A DNA stretch of 41,319 nucleotides from Acidobacteriota bacterium (GCA_016201275.1 JACQDB010000011.1:1-41319); one strand, 5' to 3'; numbered from the stretch's first letter, positions 26,890 through 35,793 are shown. The notes: generated by a model not told the origin, from the letters alone. Program-made: numbers and translations.

Positions 26890-26978
26890 TTGCGGAATGC
26901 GGATTTCGGATTGCGGAGTAAGAGTTCGTGTTATCGAATTCGATAAGTGAAAAAAAAATCGCCATCCGCATTCTGCAA
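26890..26978. repeat. Inverted repeat built from tgcggat units
   Basis: Arms 26890-26904 (ttgcggaatgcggat) and 26964-26978 are reverse complements at 14 of 15 positions. The left arm continues as degenerate 7-nt repeats (tgcggat, ttcggat, tgcggag). Between the arms lies a perfect 16-bp palindrome ttatcgaattcgataa (26931-26946). The element fills the gap between two genes of one operon. Confidence 0.7.
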
Positions 26979-26986
26979 GCTGCAAT

Positions 26987-28717
26987 TTATTTGGGTTTGC
27001 TGCCGGTGAAATCGAATGCGCCTATTTGCGGCAGCAAGATCGTGCCGTGCATTGAATTGCCTGCAATGGTGCCGCTGAGGGTTGCTTCAATGGCTTGCCC
27101 GTCTATGTTGATCGAAGCGATGGCGCGCACTTGACCCCCGCTGATGGAAATGTCGCGCAACGCCGCATCGCCTAAAGGAGTGTGTAACGCGCCGCTGAAA
27201 TTGTTGCCGTCTTTTTGCAGCAGCAACTTCACCGCCATATCGCCTTGCGGCGATTTGACCACCAACTCCCATTCACCGAGGGCGTTGATTTCGGCGGCGG
27301 CATCCTTAGTGCCTTGCGCGCCTTGCCCCGGTTTGCCGGTGCGTGGTGGCGTGGGCGGCTCTTTTTTCAACTCGATAGGATTGCCATCAATGAACAGATG
27401 TTTGACTGTTGCATCTCTTGCCCACAACTCATCGCTCAGCACCACGAGGTTGGCAATCTTGCCGGTTTCAATCGTGCCAAGTTGTTCGCCGACGCCGAAA
27501 AGTTCAGCGGCGTTTGAAGTCAAAGCTTTCAAGGCGTCGTCTTTCGACAAGCCGTTTTCGACCGCACGGCGTATGTTGTTGAGAAAGTCCGCCGGTCGCA
27601 AACTTCCCGAAGTGAAAGCGAATTTAACGCCGGCCTGCGCCAACAACGCCGCGCCCTTTGGGGTTTCGGCGCGCGCACGCAAGACGCGCAGCGGTTCCTC
27701 TTCATCCTCCGGCCAATCGCTGGGGCGTTGCGGGAAATCTACCGATAAGACGACAGGAATATTTTTCGCTTTCAGCGTCGCGGCCAGGCGATAGCCATAC
27801 AGCGCGCCGCCGATTATCGGCTTGAGTTTGAATTCATCGGCGATTTGCAAAGCGCGCCGAATATCATTATCGCTGTTGGCGATGAAGAACACCGGCATCT
27901 CGCCGCGCAAGGCCGGTTGCAGGGCCGCAAGTTTTTTATCGCTTTCAGGACGCGGCACGCCGCGCTTGGTTTTGTTATAGCGCTCGACTTCATCGCGATA
28001 ATGAATGGCATCGTAAAAGGTCTGGCGAATGAAGGCCACGGTTCCCATCAGTGAACCGGGATAGCCGCCGCCGAAAAATCGCCCTGTGGAAAATTGCACG
28101 GTCAAGGAAACGGGAGCGCGCACTACGAGCTTCGCGGCCTCGTCGCCAGCGAGATTTATTAGCGCGCTTTGCCCCGCGAAGATGCCTTGTTTGCTTGAAG
28201 TGAGCGCCGTGGTGACGCCGACGCTGCGCTCCTCTTCGACACTTGCGCCGCCCGGTTTGATCTGCTCGGCTGCCGCTTCCGAAGGGTCGCCGTGGGTGGC
28301 GTCCGGTTGCGCTTGCGCCGCTGCGATGGCCGCTTGACGATTGCCGCCGCTTGCGCTCCCAGGTGTTTGCGGCGGCGCGGCGGGGATTCCCAGATTGGTG
28401 TAGCCATCAATGAAACCCGCATAAACAAAGGTTCCCGCGCCCTCTATGATGCGAGCGTCGGCGGGAATTTTGATATTTTCGCCAACGTCTGTGATGAAGC
28501 CATTGCGAATCACCACCGTGCCTTTGCGGATGATTTTGCCCGCGCTGACAATGATCTGCGCGTCTTTGATGGCGTAGGCATAAGGCGAATCGAGTTGCGC
28601 TGTGGGCGTATGAAGGAACGCCAAAGCAAGCGCCGTTAAAGCAAGAAAGAGTGCGGCGAAGCGCCAAGGGCGGCGCGTCGTGATGCGGCGCACAAGCGAA
28701 AGAGAGAAGTTTGCCAA
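26987..28717 (-). CDS. Amidohydrolase-fold protein lacking HxH, with C-terminal beta domain
   Basis: The TTG at 28717 is chosen because GGAGG lies 7 nt upstream; a GTG at 28774 has no ribosome site. This gives 576 residues. A membrane or signal helix (RFAALFLALTALALAFL) is followed by the amidohydrolase fold (IKDAQIIVSAGKIIRKGTVV). The metal-motif position reads GFIDGYTNLG, so the HxH pair is absent. The late Asp is also not in place (FTSGSLRPADF). An Ala/Gln/Pro-rich insert lies near residues 115-160. The final 100 residues (GEWELVVKSPQGDMAVKLLL onward) form a repeated beta-strand, lipocalin-like domain. It is the first gene of the operon and probably a non-enzymatic partner of the complete enzyme. 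Confidence 0.86.
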   Translation of the reverse strand: MANFSLSLVRRITTRRPWRFAALFLALTALALAFLHTPTAQLDSPYAYAIKDAQIIVSAGKIIRKGTVVIRNGFITDVGENIKIPADARIIEGAGTFVYAGFIDGYTNLGIPAAPPQTPGSASGGNRQAAIAAAQAQPDATHGDPSEAAAEQIKPGGASVEEERSVGVTTALTSSKQGIFAGQSALINLAGDEAAKLVVRAPVSLTVQFSTGRFFGGGYPGSLMGTVAFIRQTFYDAIHYRDEVERYNKTKRGVPRPESDKKLAALQPALRGEMPVFFIANSDNDIRRALQIADEFKLKPIIGGALYGYRLAATLKAKNIPVVLSVDFPQRPSDWPEDEEEPLRVLRARAETPKGAALLAQAGVKFAFTSGSLRPADFLNNIRRAVENGLSKDDALKALTSNAAELFGVGEQLGTIETGKIANLVVLSDELWARDATVKHLFIDGNPIELKKEPPTPPRTGKPGQGAQGTKDAAAEINALGEWELVVKSPQGDMAVKLLLQKDGNNFSGALHTPLGDAALRDISISGGQVRAIASINIDGQAIEATLSGTIAGNSMHGTILLPQIGAFDFTGSKPK

Positions 28718-28854
28718 CTTTCGGCCTCCTGCAATTTGATGGGTGATATAAAAACTGGAAATGAGCGACTCCACTGGTAGCGCCTAAATCTATAGCAACG
28801 TCGTTCGGACTGCAAGGTGCGTGGCTGAATCAAAATCAAGATTGATAGACTGAA

Positions 28855-28883
28855 TTGACTTAACCAAGGTTCAACCCTATGAT
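28855..28883 (+). promoter_or_regulatory. Sigma70-like promoter of the papain-like gene
   Basis: TTGACT (28855-28860), a 17-nt spacer and TATGAT (28878-28883) lie about 60 nt before the ATG at 28942. The match to the consensus and the spacing are both good. Confidence 0.65.
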
Positions 28884-28941
28884 TCGCTTGCCTCGCACGA
28901 AGATAATTATCCCTACGCAAGAACGATCAAGGAGTGTAAAT

Positions 28942-30690
28942 ATGAATCCTCACCGAATCCCTTACCGGCCATTGCTGTGTATGCTTGCTCTGTTGACCTT
29001 CACCATCAGTATTGCGCTGTTCACCACCTCAACGGTGAATTCGGCATCACGAATCGCCGCCGAAGTGCCGCCCCAAGCCGCCGGAAAGATCATCGCTAAG
29101 GTTGATTTTGACCCGAAAACCGATGGCTTTGGCTTTCGTAATTATGGCGGAGAACACGAAGGTGAAGAAGAACTCACCGCCGAAGACCTCATCAGAATGT
29201 TTGGCGCAGACCAGGTTTGTATGTCCGGCACTACTGGGGAAGATTGCGAGTTATATGAGCCCGCCCAAGTGTGGTTGGAGAGTCAGATCAAAGGCATGGA
29301 AGGCGGACACTGCGAGGGGATGGCAGTGACCAGTTTCCGCTTCTGGCTCGAAAAGCCCTTCAAAAATAAGAAGGCTCCCGCGACTTTTCAACAAGGGGCA
29401 GAAGCCGTTTTCGACCTGGAGAAAGATTCAGACGTAGAAAACTATATTGCCTATTACTTTGTGCTCCAAACTCTCCCCGAAGTTTATAGGTCCAAACTGG
29501 AAACTCTGAAGAAGAAGCCTTCCGTGATTCTCAAAATGCTGATTGATTCCATGCAGGACGAGACGCCAGATTACACCTTGAGTATCGCCAAGCGCATCAA
29601 TGGTCAATATACGGCGGGTCACACGGTGACGCCTTTCGCTGTCGAGGACATGGGCGAGGGGATTTACCGAGTTCATATCTATGATAATAACTATCCTGGC
29701 GTGACCAAGTATGTCACCTTTGATGTGAAGCGAGAAACCTGGCGCTATCACACAGCCGCTAATCCTAACGATGTCGCAAAAGATTATGTGGGGACTGCTA
29801 CGACTGAGACGCTGTCACTCAAGAGGCTTGCCGACCGTGAGCGGAAAAGATACGGCTGCCCCTTTTGCGAAGACTTGCAAGGCGATGGCGCAAGCGCGGA
29901 TGGCAGTGCTGGCGCTCCAGAAAAGAATGATCGCATAGGCATTTCAATGGATGGCGAAGGCGAGTTGCTCATCACTAACCCGGAAGGCAAGCGCGTCGGT
30001 TTCGATTTCGCCAAGGATCAATATGTTAATGAGGTTGGCGATGTCGAAATAGTTACTATCGAAGGAGGCGTGGACGAAGACGTATCGCCGTTGTATCGCT
30101 TTCCTTATCGCCAGAGCGCCAAGCCTTATTCCATCACGGTCTCCGGCAAAACCGCTGACCACGAAGTTGATGCCGATGTGGAAATGGAAGGGCCGGGCTT
30201 TGTCGTCGGCTTCGAGGGCATTCTGCTTGATCCCGGCGAAAACCTCACGATGACAATTAGCCCAGATGGCAGGCAACTCTCCTTTACAGCAAGTCAGGAC
30301 GGGGAGACACCCAATCTCTTTATCTCCATAGAATCTGGACATAAAAAACCCAGTTACCTTTTCGAAATCGGCGGCATTAAGCTCAGTCCTGGCAAGACCG
30401 TGACGGTGGCGCTAGACTTGGAGAAAGGGCGGCTCTACTTCAAAGACAACGACCCCGATCAAGACCCTTACGATGTGACTGTAGTGCGGCTCAATCCTGA
30501 TGGCACGAAAAACTCTTACCGACACGATGACACCAAGGTAGGCAAGGGTGATGTGTATATGATTGACTTTGGCAAGTGGAACGGCAAAGGCGCACTCTGC
30601 TTCAAGGAAGATGACGACGGCAATGGCTTCGAGGACGAAGACTGCGTTGAAGAAGAGAACGAACCAACTCCGGCAAAGAAGGGCAATTGA
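28942..30690 (+). CDS. Secreted papain-like (Cys-His-Asp/Asn) protein with C-terminal beta module
   Basis: 582 residues from the ATG at 28942, with aaggag in front. The signal segment spans residues 11-35. Residues 100-275 look like a papain-like or C39-like catalytic domain: Cys124 in GGHCEGMAVTSF, His227 in TAGHTVTPFAV and Asp248/Asn249/Asn250 in HIYDNNYPG, with a helical stretch between the first two. A CPFC motif (residues 306-309) ends this part. The module from about 330 to 575 is beta-rich, with MDGEGELLITNPEGKRVGFD, DGRQLSFTASQ, FEIGGIKLSPGKTVTVALDL and an acidic DDDGNGFEDED calcium-loop-like end. The same module is duplicated in the next gene. Protease activity is inferred, and the family is not one I can name. 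Confidence 0.8.
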   Translation: MNPHRIPYRPLLCMLALLTFTISIALFTTSTVNSASRIAAEVPPQAAGKIIAKVDFDPKTDGFGFRNYGGEHEGEEELTAEDLIRMFGADQVCMSGTTGEDCELYEPAQVWLESQIKGMEGGHCEGMAVTSFRFWLEKPFKNKKAPATFQQGAEAVFDLEKDSDVENYIAYYFVLQTLPEVYRSKLETLKKKPSVILKMLIDSMQDETPDYTLSIAKRINGQYTAGHTVTPFAVEDMGEGIYRVHIYDNNYPGVTKYVTFDVKRETWRYHTAANPNDVAKDYVGTATTETLSLKRLADRERKRYGCPFCEDLQGDGASADGSAGAPEKNDRIGISMDGEGELLITNPEGKRVGFDFAKDQYVNEVGDVEIVTIEGGVDEDVSPLYRFPYRQSAKPYSITVSGKTADHEVDADVEMEGPGFVVGFEGILLDPGENLTMTISPDGRQLSFTASQDGETPNLFISIESGHKKPSYLFEIGGIKLSPGKTVTVALDLEKGRLYFKDNDPDQDPYDVTVVRLNPDGTKNSYRHDDTKVGKGDVYMIDFGKWNGKGALCFKEDDDGNGFEDEDCVEEENEPTPAKKGN

Positions 30691-31589
30691 ACAAGAAATC
30701 ATCTCAAGTCAACTCCCACTTCATCTTGGCTGCGTTGATGATGGCAGTGACCGGCTTTATTCTTATTGCCGGAGTTGCTGCCTGGTCAGCGCAGCCTTTA
30801 TCCGCAAGTCTGCACCTTGTTCAAGCGCAGACGGAAGCGAGCAATTCAAAGCCCAAGATGACGGCGAAAAAATTGCAGGTTTCGCTCAACGCCGAGTGTG
30901 ATGTGTTGATTACCAATGCACAGGGCAAGCGCCTCGGCTTCGACCCTAAAAAGAAGCAAGTCCTCAACGAGATTCCGCAAGCTGAAATCAGAGAAGTGCC
31001 ACCTTTCCCAATTTATCTTTTGCCTGCCGATGCTGTGGATAAACCTTATACGATTCGCTTGACGGGCAGACCTTCAAGCCCTGAAGTTCATGCCGATGTG
31101 ACGATAAGCGGCAGCGGTTTTGTCGCGGGCGGCAAAAATCTGCTTCTCGCGGCGGGCAAAAATCTTACGCTGCAGGTCACTTCGGATGGGCGACGACTGA
31201 CGCTGACAGCCGGTCAAAGCGAACAGACGCCCTTGCTGTTTACTTCTACGCAATCGGGGCGCACGCATCCCAGCTACTCTTTTGAAATTGGCGGCGTGAA
31301 ATTGGCAGCGGGAAAAACTTTGAGGCTGACGCTGGATATGGAAAAACAACGGCTCTACTTCAAAGATGATGATGCGAAGCGCGCCCCCTACTCTGTGAAG
31401 ATGCGCCAGACGAATCCCGACGGTACGAAAAATATTTTTCTGCGCGGGGATATTCAATTGGGCAAGACCGACAACTACATGATGGCGTTCGGTAAGTGGG
31501 ACGGCAAAACCGAGATGTGTTTTTATGTAGATGATCAGGGAGACGGCTTTGACAATAAGGAGTGTCTCAAGATCAGCGCACAAAAATGA
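30687..31589 (+). CDS. Secreted stand-alone copy of the beta module
   Basis: 300 residues starting at a TTG whose TTGA overlaps the TGA stop of the papain-like gene by 4 nt, with agaaggg upstream. This is tight coupling. A signal peptide (FILAALMMAVTGFILIAGVA) is followed by a paralogue of the C-terminal half of its neighbour. Aligned segments are VLITNAQGKRLGFDPKKKQV, DGRRLTLTAGQSEQTP, FEIGGVKLAAGKTLRLTLDM, RLYFKDDDAKRAPY and NPDGTKN. It lacks the Cys-His region. It may bind the same ligand, or the neighbour, as an inhibitor or adaptor; this is inference. Confidence 0.85.
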   Translation: MNKKSSQVNSHFILAALMMAVTGFILIAGVAAWSAQPLSASLHLVQAQTEASNSKPKMTAKKLQVSLNAECDVLITNAQGKRLGFDPKKKQVLNEIPQAEIREVPPFPIYLLPADAVDKPYTIRLTGRPSSPEVHADVTISGSGFVAGGKNLLLAAGKNLTLQVTSDGRRLTLTAGQSEQTPLLFTSTQSGRTHPSYSFEIGGVKLAAGKTLRLTLDMEKQRLYFKDDDAKRAPYSVKMRQTNPDGTKNIFLRGDIQLGKTDNYMMAFGKWDGKTEMCFYVDDQGDGFDNKECLKISAQK

Positions 31590-31648
31590 CCGCACGTTTT
31601 TGGTTTACCGCAGAGAATCAAGATTTAGCAGGCGCTTTACCATACTCG

Positions 31649-32257
31649 CTACGAAAAGACTCGCTGCACATCCAAGACAAATTTTGGTAGCACCGGTTCG
31701 CCGGAAATGGTGGGCGGATTGTCGAGACAGATGACCGCTTCATTCGGGCGATAGACATAAACCTTCTTGTCTTGTGGATCAATCAACCAGCCTAACTGTG
31801 CGCCGTTGGCGATGTACTCTTGCATCGTCTTTTGTAGAGGAGCCAATGGATCTGATTTGGAGCGCAACTCCACGACAAAATCGGGACACAGTGGCGGGAA
31901 GGCTTCGCGCTCTTCAGCCGTGAGCGCTTGCCAACGCGAAGCTTTCACCCAGGCCAAATCCGGCGACCGCTTTGCACCATTTGGCAAGGTGAAACCAGTC
32001 GAAGAATCAAAACCCACGCCGGTTCCATCGGCTTCAACCCACACGCTAAAACTTCCCGTCAAAACGAAACTACGATTTCCTGTCTCTCCGCCAGTTGGTG
32101 GCATAATAATCAAGTCTCCTGCGCTGGTGCGTTCAATGCGCCACTCTCTGTTGAGTTGGCAGAACGCAAAAAATTCTTGCTCGCTCAACTTGTCCAGAAA
32201 TTGTCCCATGTGAAGGATCACGGGTTCAGCCGTAGTGGTGATGACTTGTGAACTCAT
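31649..32257 (-). CDS. Uma2/DUF820 family restriction-endonuclease-like protein
   Basis: 202 residues from the ATG at 32257, with GAGGCAC in front. The fold is of the PD-(D/E)xK type: MPPTGGETGNRSFVLTGSF, Asp100 in RSPDLAWV, Glu130 in CPDFVVELRSKSD and the late motif YIANGAQLGWLIDPQDKKVY. This matches the Uma2 family, common in cyanobacteria and other large genomes; its cellular role is not established. The usual ExK step appears as ELRSKSD, so the exact basic residue is uncertain. It sits alone, head-away from the transporter operon. Confidence 0.9.
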   Translation of the reverse strand: MSSQVITTTAEPVILHMGQFLDKLSEQEFFAFCQLNREWRIERTSAGDLIIMPPTGGETGNRSFVLTGSFSVWVEADGTGVGFDSSTGFTLPNGAKRSPDLAWVKASRWQALTAEEREAFPPLCPDFVVELRSKSDPLAPLQKTMQEYIANGAQLGWLIDPQDKKVYVYRPNEAVICLDNPPTISGEPVLPKFVLDVQRVFS

Positions 32258-32291
32258 AGTGCCTCGCGTGCGCTTTGATTTGTCGAGACTG

Positions 32292-32321
32292 ATTCTAGCA
32301 AATTTGGGAATCCGACAACAA
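32292..32321 (-). promoter_or_regulatory. Possible promoter of the Uma2 gene
   Basis: On the minus strand TTGTTG (32316-32321), an 18-nt spacer and TAGAAT (32292-32297) lie about 35 nt before the start codon. The match is moderate. Confidence 0.4.
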
Positions 32322-32411
32322 AAAATCTTCATCTATGCTTGAGCGGCCTGATGATTTTTAGGTTAGATTGCACAATTGTTGCTGCGTTGTGACAGAGCAA
32401 GCTTGGTGTGT

Positions 32412-32488
32412 ACGTGGCGGCTTGGCGACTTGGCGCGAAATCCATTATGGGTCTCCTCACTCTGCGTTCTCGCGCCAAGCCGCCACGT
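32412..32488. repeat. Inverted repeat acgtggcggcttggcg
   Basis: Arms 32412-32427 and 32473-32488 are perfect 16-bp reverse complements. A second register (cttggcgcga/tcgcgccaag) extends the stem with an 8-nt bulge. It lies behind the transporter gene and may help to end that transcript, although no T-run follows. Confidence 0.65.
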
Positions 32489-32533
32489 CAGAGTGCCTTT
32501 TTTACCCGCAGCAAATTTGCAACACGACCGATT

Positions 32534-34426
32534 TTATTGCAGGCCGTTGGTCATCAAAGCCTGATAACAAATCACTGCGCCGGCACAGGTGATGAACAAG
32601 GCGCTCAAAACCGGAAGCCATTTGACCAGCGGGTTGGGCATCGCGTTGGCAGGGCGTTTGAGCAATTTACCGGCGTACAAAAACATCAAGCCGACGCCGG
32701 TCAAAGTTGCCGCCAGCCCAAAGCTGAACGCGATGACCAGGAGCAAGCCGTAGCCTACGCGGTGCAGCGCTATGGCTGACAGCAGCACCACCAACGCCGA
32801 AGGGCAGGGCAATAGGCCGCCGGAAATACCTAACGCAAGAAGGCTCTTCCAAGTGATTTTTGAACCGTCTATTCCGGGCGGCAGATGCGAATGCGGCTTG
32901 CCACCATCGTGCGAATGAATCAAGGCGTCGGTTGTCCGTTGTCCGTTGTCCGTTGTCTGATGGGCAGTGTCGAGCGTCGGTCGTCGGTTGTCGGTTGCCC
33001 GTTGTTGGGAAGCGGCGGTCAACGCTTCGTGTGAATGGGTGTGGTCGTGCGCCAAGTGATGCGAAGGCGCGTGAGCGATGGCGTATTGCGGTTCGTGTGT
33101 GTGAGATTGGTGCGCGTACTGTTGCTCATGCAAGTGAGCGTGTGAATGTTCGTGGTCGTGCGTGTGTTCATCAGAATGCTGATGCGTGTGGTCGTGCGAA
33201 TGATTGTGGTCGTGCATATGTTCATCAGAATGCTGATGCGTGTGGTCGTGTGAGCCGTGCGAATGCTGCTGCTGCTTATGGTCGTGAGCGTGATGCTGCG
33301 GCTCATGGTCGTGAGTGTGATGATGATCTGCGGAAGCAAATCCGAACGCAACGCGCAGACGTTGGAGCAATAAACTTGCGCCTAAACCGAAAACGATGAG
33401 GCCGGAAAGCACGCTGATAATCGGGAATAATTTTTCCGGCACGATATAGTGCGACGCAAAGAGGGTGATGAATCCCAACGCAAAAACTCCTAGCGTGTGC
33501 GTGACGGTTACGGTCAACCCTAAAAACGCTGCGTGTTTTGCGGTGCCTCGTGAACCGACCAGATACGCGCCGACTACGGTTTTGCCGTGACCGGGCGACA
33601 TGGCGTGAACGCCGCCTAAAAACATGGCGATGAGCAAACCCAGCAAAGCCACGGGAATGGTCAACTCTTTGACGGCGATCAACTCGGCGAAGCGGTCGCG
33701 TGCAGGCGTGATGGCGCGGCCTTCGCGGGTCATCAGCGCGGTCGCGGCTTCCGGCACGACGCCGTTTGCAAAAGACAATACCGCTTGCCGTTCATTGAGC
33801 GGCGCGGCGAGTCGGTCATCGGGATAGGCTTTCAATTCATCGGTCAACCCGTTGGCGAACGCAGTGCTGTCGAACACCGCTATGGCGGCATTCGGAGCGA
33901 TGACGATTTCGTGCCAGCCAGCGCGCTCGCTGTCGTTGCGGTCTTCGTAGCGCAAGCGATGCGGCGCGCTGCCGGAAGGAATCATCGCCGCGAATTCGTA
34001 TTCCAGCCGCAAGGTCGGCAAGCCGCCGCTGCCTGCCGGAGTGGTGATGTGACTGGCAAGGGGCTGCCAGCGCGTCGGCGAATCATCAATGGTCAGCGCT
34101 AATCCTTCGGCATAGCGCGCCGCGTTTTGCTCGACGTAAGCTTGAAGTTCTTGCGCTGATGGCGTGCCGTCGTTGTCTGCGTCCAGCGCTTGCAGAGTTT
34201 GGAATGCCGGTATCTCCGCCATATCTACGATGTAGCGAAGGATGATGCGGTCGCGATTGATTTGCAGGCGCGAGAAATGATTGACGGTGAAATTGCCTAA
34301 TGGATGCGCCAAGGTCGCCAACGGCAAAATAGCCAGCATCGCCAGCCAGATCGCAACAAAGGAAAAACTCTGGCGGCACTTTGCAGCCTGAGCAAAGCGA
34401 TTTGCGGTAGAGGTTTTGGAAATCAT
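32534..34426 (-). CDS. NicO/RcnA-type nickel-cobalt transporter with EF-hand and His-rich loop
   Basis: 630 residues from the ATG at 34426 (AGGG 5 nt upstream). An ATG at 34462, overlapping the upstream stop as TAATG, would add 12 residues. A signal segment leads to an outer N-terminal domain (about 40-235) with an EF-hand-like loop DADNDGTPSAQEL. Membrane helices carry HAMSPGHGKT (274-283) and, later, GGLLPCPSALVVLLSAIALH. These are the paired motifs of NicO/UreH-type metal permeases. Between them is a His/Asp-rich stretch of roughly 100 residues (HTHDHEPQHH onward), a likely metal-buffering loop. Behind it comes a non-His, Thr/Gln/Asp-rich segment that at DNA level is a short tandem repeat (32926-33006). 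It probably exports or imports divalent metal; direction is unknown. Confidence 0.88.
   Translation of the reverse strand: MISKTSTANRFAQAAKCRQSFSFVAIWLAMLAILPLATLAHPLGNFTVNHFSRLQINRDRIILRYIVDMAEIPAFQTLQALDADNDGTPSAQELQAYVEQNAARYAEGLALTIDDSPTRWQPLASHITTPAGSGGLPTLRLEYEFAAMIPSGSAPHRLRYEDRNDSERAGWHEIVIAPNAAIAVFDSTAFANGLTDELKAYPDDRLAAPLNERQAVLSFANGVVPEAATALMTREGRAITPARDRFAELIAVKELTIPVALLGLLIAMFLGGVHAMSPGHGKTVVGAYLVGSRGTAKHAAFLGLTVTVTHTLGVFALGFITLFASHYIVPEKLFPIISVLSGLIVFGLGASLLLQRLRVAFGFASADHHHTHDHEPQHHAHDHKQQQHSHGSHDHTHQHSDEHMHDHNHSHDHTHQHSDEHTHDHEHSHAHLHEQQYAHQSHTHEPQYAIAHAPSHHLAHDHTHSHEALTAASQQRATDNRRPTLDTAHQTTDNGQRTTDALIHSHDGGKPHSHLPPGIDGSKITWKSLLALGISGGLLPCPSALVVLLSAIALHRVGYGLLLVIAFSFGLAATLTGVGLMFLYAGKLLKRPANAMPNPLVKWLPVLSALFITCAGAVICYQALMTNGLQ
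32926..33006 (+). repeat. Short tandem repeats inside the transporter gene
   Basis: On the plus strand the units gttgtcc, gttgtccg, gtcggttg and gttgccc follow each other over about 80 bp. The stretch stays in frame in the minus-strand transporter gene. It codes for a segment rich in Thr, Asp, Gln and Arg (ATDNRRPTLDTAHQTTDNG) placed next to the His-rich loop. Confidence 0.6.
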
Positions 34427-34461
34427 AAACGCCCTGAAAATTTCTGCTGGTTGAGTGAACA

Positions 34462-35793
34462 TTATTTCAAACTGTCGAGCGCTTTATTGGCCTCGGCAGC
34501 CTGCAACAAATCGAATTGCGGATTGAGCGCCAAAGCGCGTTGCAAATAATCGCGTGCCGCTGTGGTATCGCCGCTGGCTTTGGCAATCAACCCCGCGTGA
34601 TAAAAAATTCTGGCATCGCGGGTTCCTAATTTCATGGCCTCTTTGATGGTCGCCTGCGCCTCTGCCGTTTTGCCCGCTTTCAAAGCCGTCCACGCCAACG
34701 CATCTGCGCCGTAAATATCGCGCCGTTTTTCGTATTCCCGTTGCGCCTGCGCGTAAGCCTCGTCGGGCTTCATCTCGTGGTCAGCATAAAAGAGAGCGAT
34801 TTGCCGATTATACAAAATGCCGTTGGCTTCGCTGAGTTTGCTGATCTGTTCGACCAGCGCGTATTGTGTTTGCGCGTCTTTGTCGCGGCCTGCGAATTTG
34901 TACAAATCGCCGAGCGCGGCGACGAAGGTAGGATCGGGCAGTATGCGGGTGGCGTGTTCAAAATTTTCAATCGCGCCGTTCCGATCACCGCGTGCCGCCA
35001 GCACCCGACCAAGCGAGGCCAGGGCGCGATAATAATCGGGAAAAGTAATCAAGGAATCGCGGTACTGTTTTTCGGCGGCTTCATATTCGCCGGTTGAAAA
35101 ATAGATTTCGCCGAGTTGCCAGCGCGTCCAGGCCACCGCCTCACGCGAGGGGTTGGGTTGCTTTTGGGCAAAGATAATGGCGTTGGCAAATCGGCGTTTC
35201 GCGTCTTCGACATTGCCGCGTAGCCACGCCAGTTTTCCCAAACGAATTTCTACACCAGCGCCCGAACTCTGTTTTTCTAAATCGTGAATGACTTGCGCGG
35301 CTTGGTCATAGTCGCCTAATTCAATCAACGCATCACTCAACATTTGCAGCGGATAACTTTTCTTCGGCTCCAATTTGGTTAGCTGCTGCGCGTGGTCGCG
35401 TGATGCGGCAAATTCGTGAGCCGCAAACTCGGTTTGCGTAAGCGCTGCCAAGCCGCCGATGTTTTGTTCCGCCGGAAGTACCTCCAGAGAAGACTGCGCG
35501 GCTCGCCGTGCCAATTCCAAATATTTCAGATCGCCGGTTTCACGCACGCCTTGCAGGTAGTAGCCAGCCAGTTTGTTATAAGCGATGAAGTCGTCCTTAT
35601 CTTTTTTAATGCGTGCTTCCAGAAATCGAATGCTGCTTTCTTTGCTATCGGCATCCGCAGGAATCGTCGTCGCCGCCGGAACCGCAGGCGCATTGGCGTC
35701 GGCGGAAGACGTGCGGCGTCCACAGGCACCGCAGGCCAATGTCAAAACCAGAGCAAGAATAGAAAAGGCGATTTTATTTTTTACTTGCGACAT
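34462..35793 (-). CDS. Exported TPR protein
   Basis: About 443 residues from the ATG at 35793, which has AAGGGA 8 nt in front; an ATG at 35802 has the ribosome site too close. A signal peptide (KIAFSILALVLTLACGACG) contains Cys residues in a poor lipobox, so it is a possible lipoprotein. The rest is a series of TPR helices, for example DFIAYNKLAGYYLQGVRETG, SYPLQMLSDALIELGDYDQA, YYRALASLGRVLAARGDRNG and ALAWTALKAGKTAEAQATIK. TPRs usually bind protein partners. Its stop overlaps the transporter start region, and the DUF4331 gene lies upstream on the same strand. Confidence 0.87.
   Translation of the reverse strand: MSQVKNKIAFSILALVLTLACGACGRRTSSADANAPAVPAATTIPADADSKESSIRFLEARIKKDKDDFIAYNKLAGYYLQGVRETGDLKYLELARRAAQSSLEVLPAEQNIGGLAALTQTEFAAHEFAASRDHAQQLTKLEPKKSYPLQMLSDALIELGDYDQAAQVIHDLEKQSSGAGVEIRLGKLAWLRGNVEDAKRRFANAIIFAQKQPNPSREAVAWTRWQLGEIYFSTGEYEAAEKQYRDSLITFPDYYRALASLGRVLAARGDRNGAIENFEHATRILPDPTFVAALGDLYKFAGRDKDAQTQYALVEQISKLSEANGILYNRQIALFYADHEMKPDEAYAQAQREYEKRRDIYGADALAWTALKAGKTAEAQATIKEAMKLGTRDARIFYHAGLIAKASGDTTAARDYLQRALALNPQFDLLQAAEANKALDSLK

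Noticed and set aside
26876-26971. N-terminal extension of the middle amidohydrolase (reads [10 protein letters not shown])
   Set aside because: It is translation of an intergenic inverted repeat. The ATG at 26875 has a strong GGAGG site and starts the signal peptide.
33100-33330. CRISPR-like spacing of repeats
   Set aside because: The near-repeats are codons of a His-rich protein loop without constant repeat and unique spacer structure.
33019-33351. Minus-strand Thr/Ile-rich frame in the His-rich part of the transporter
   Set aside because: It is an out-of-frame reading of a repetitive His/Asp coding stretch.
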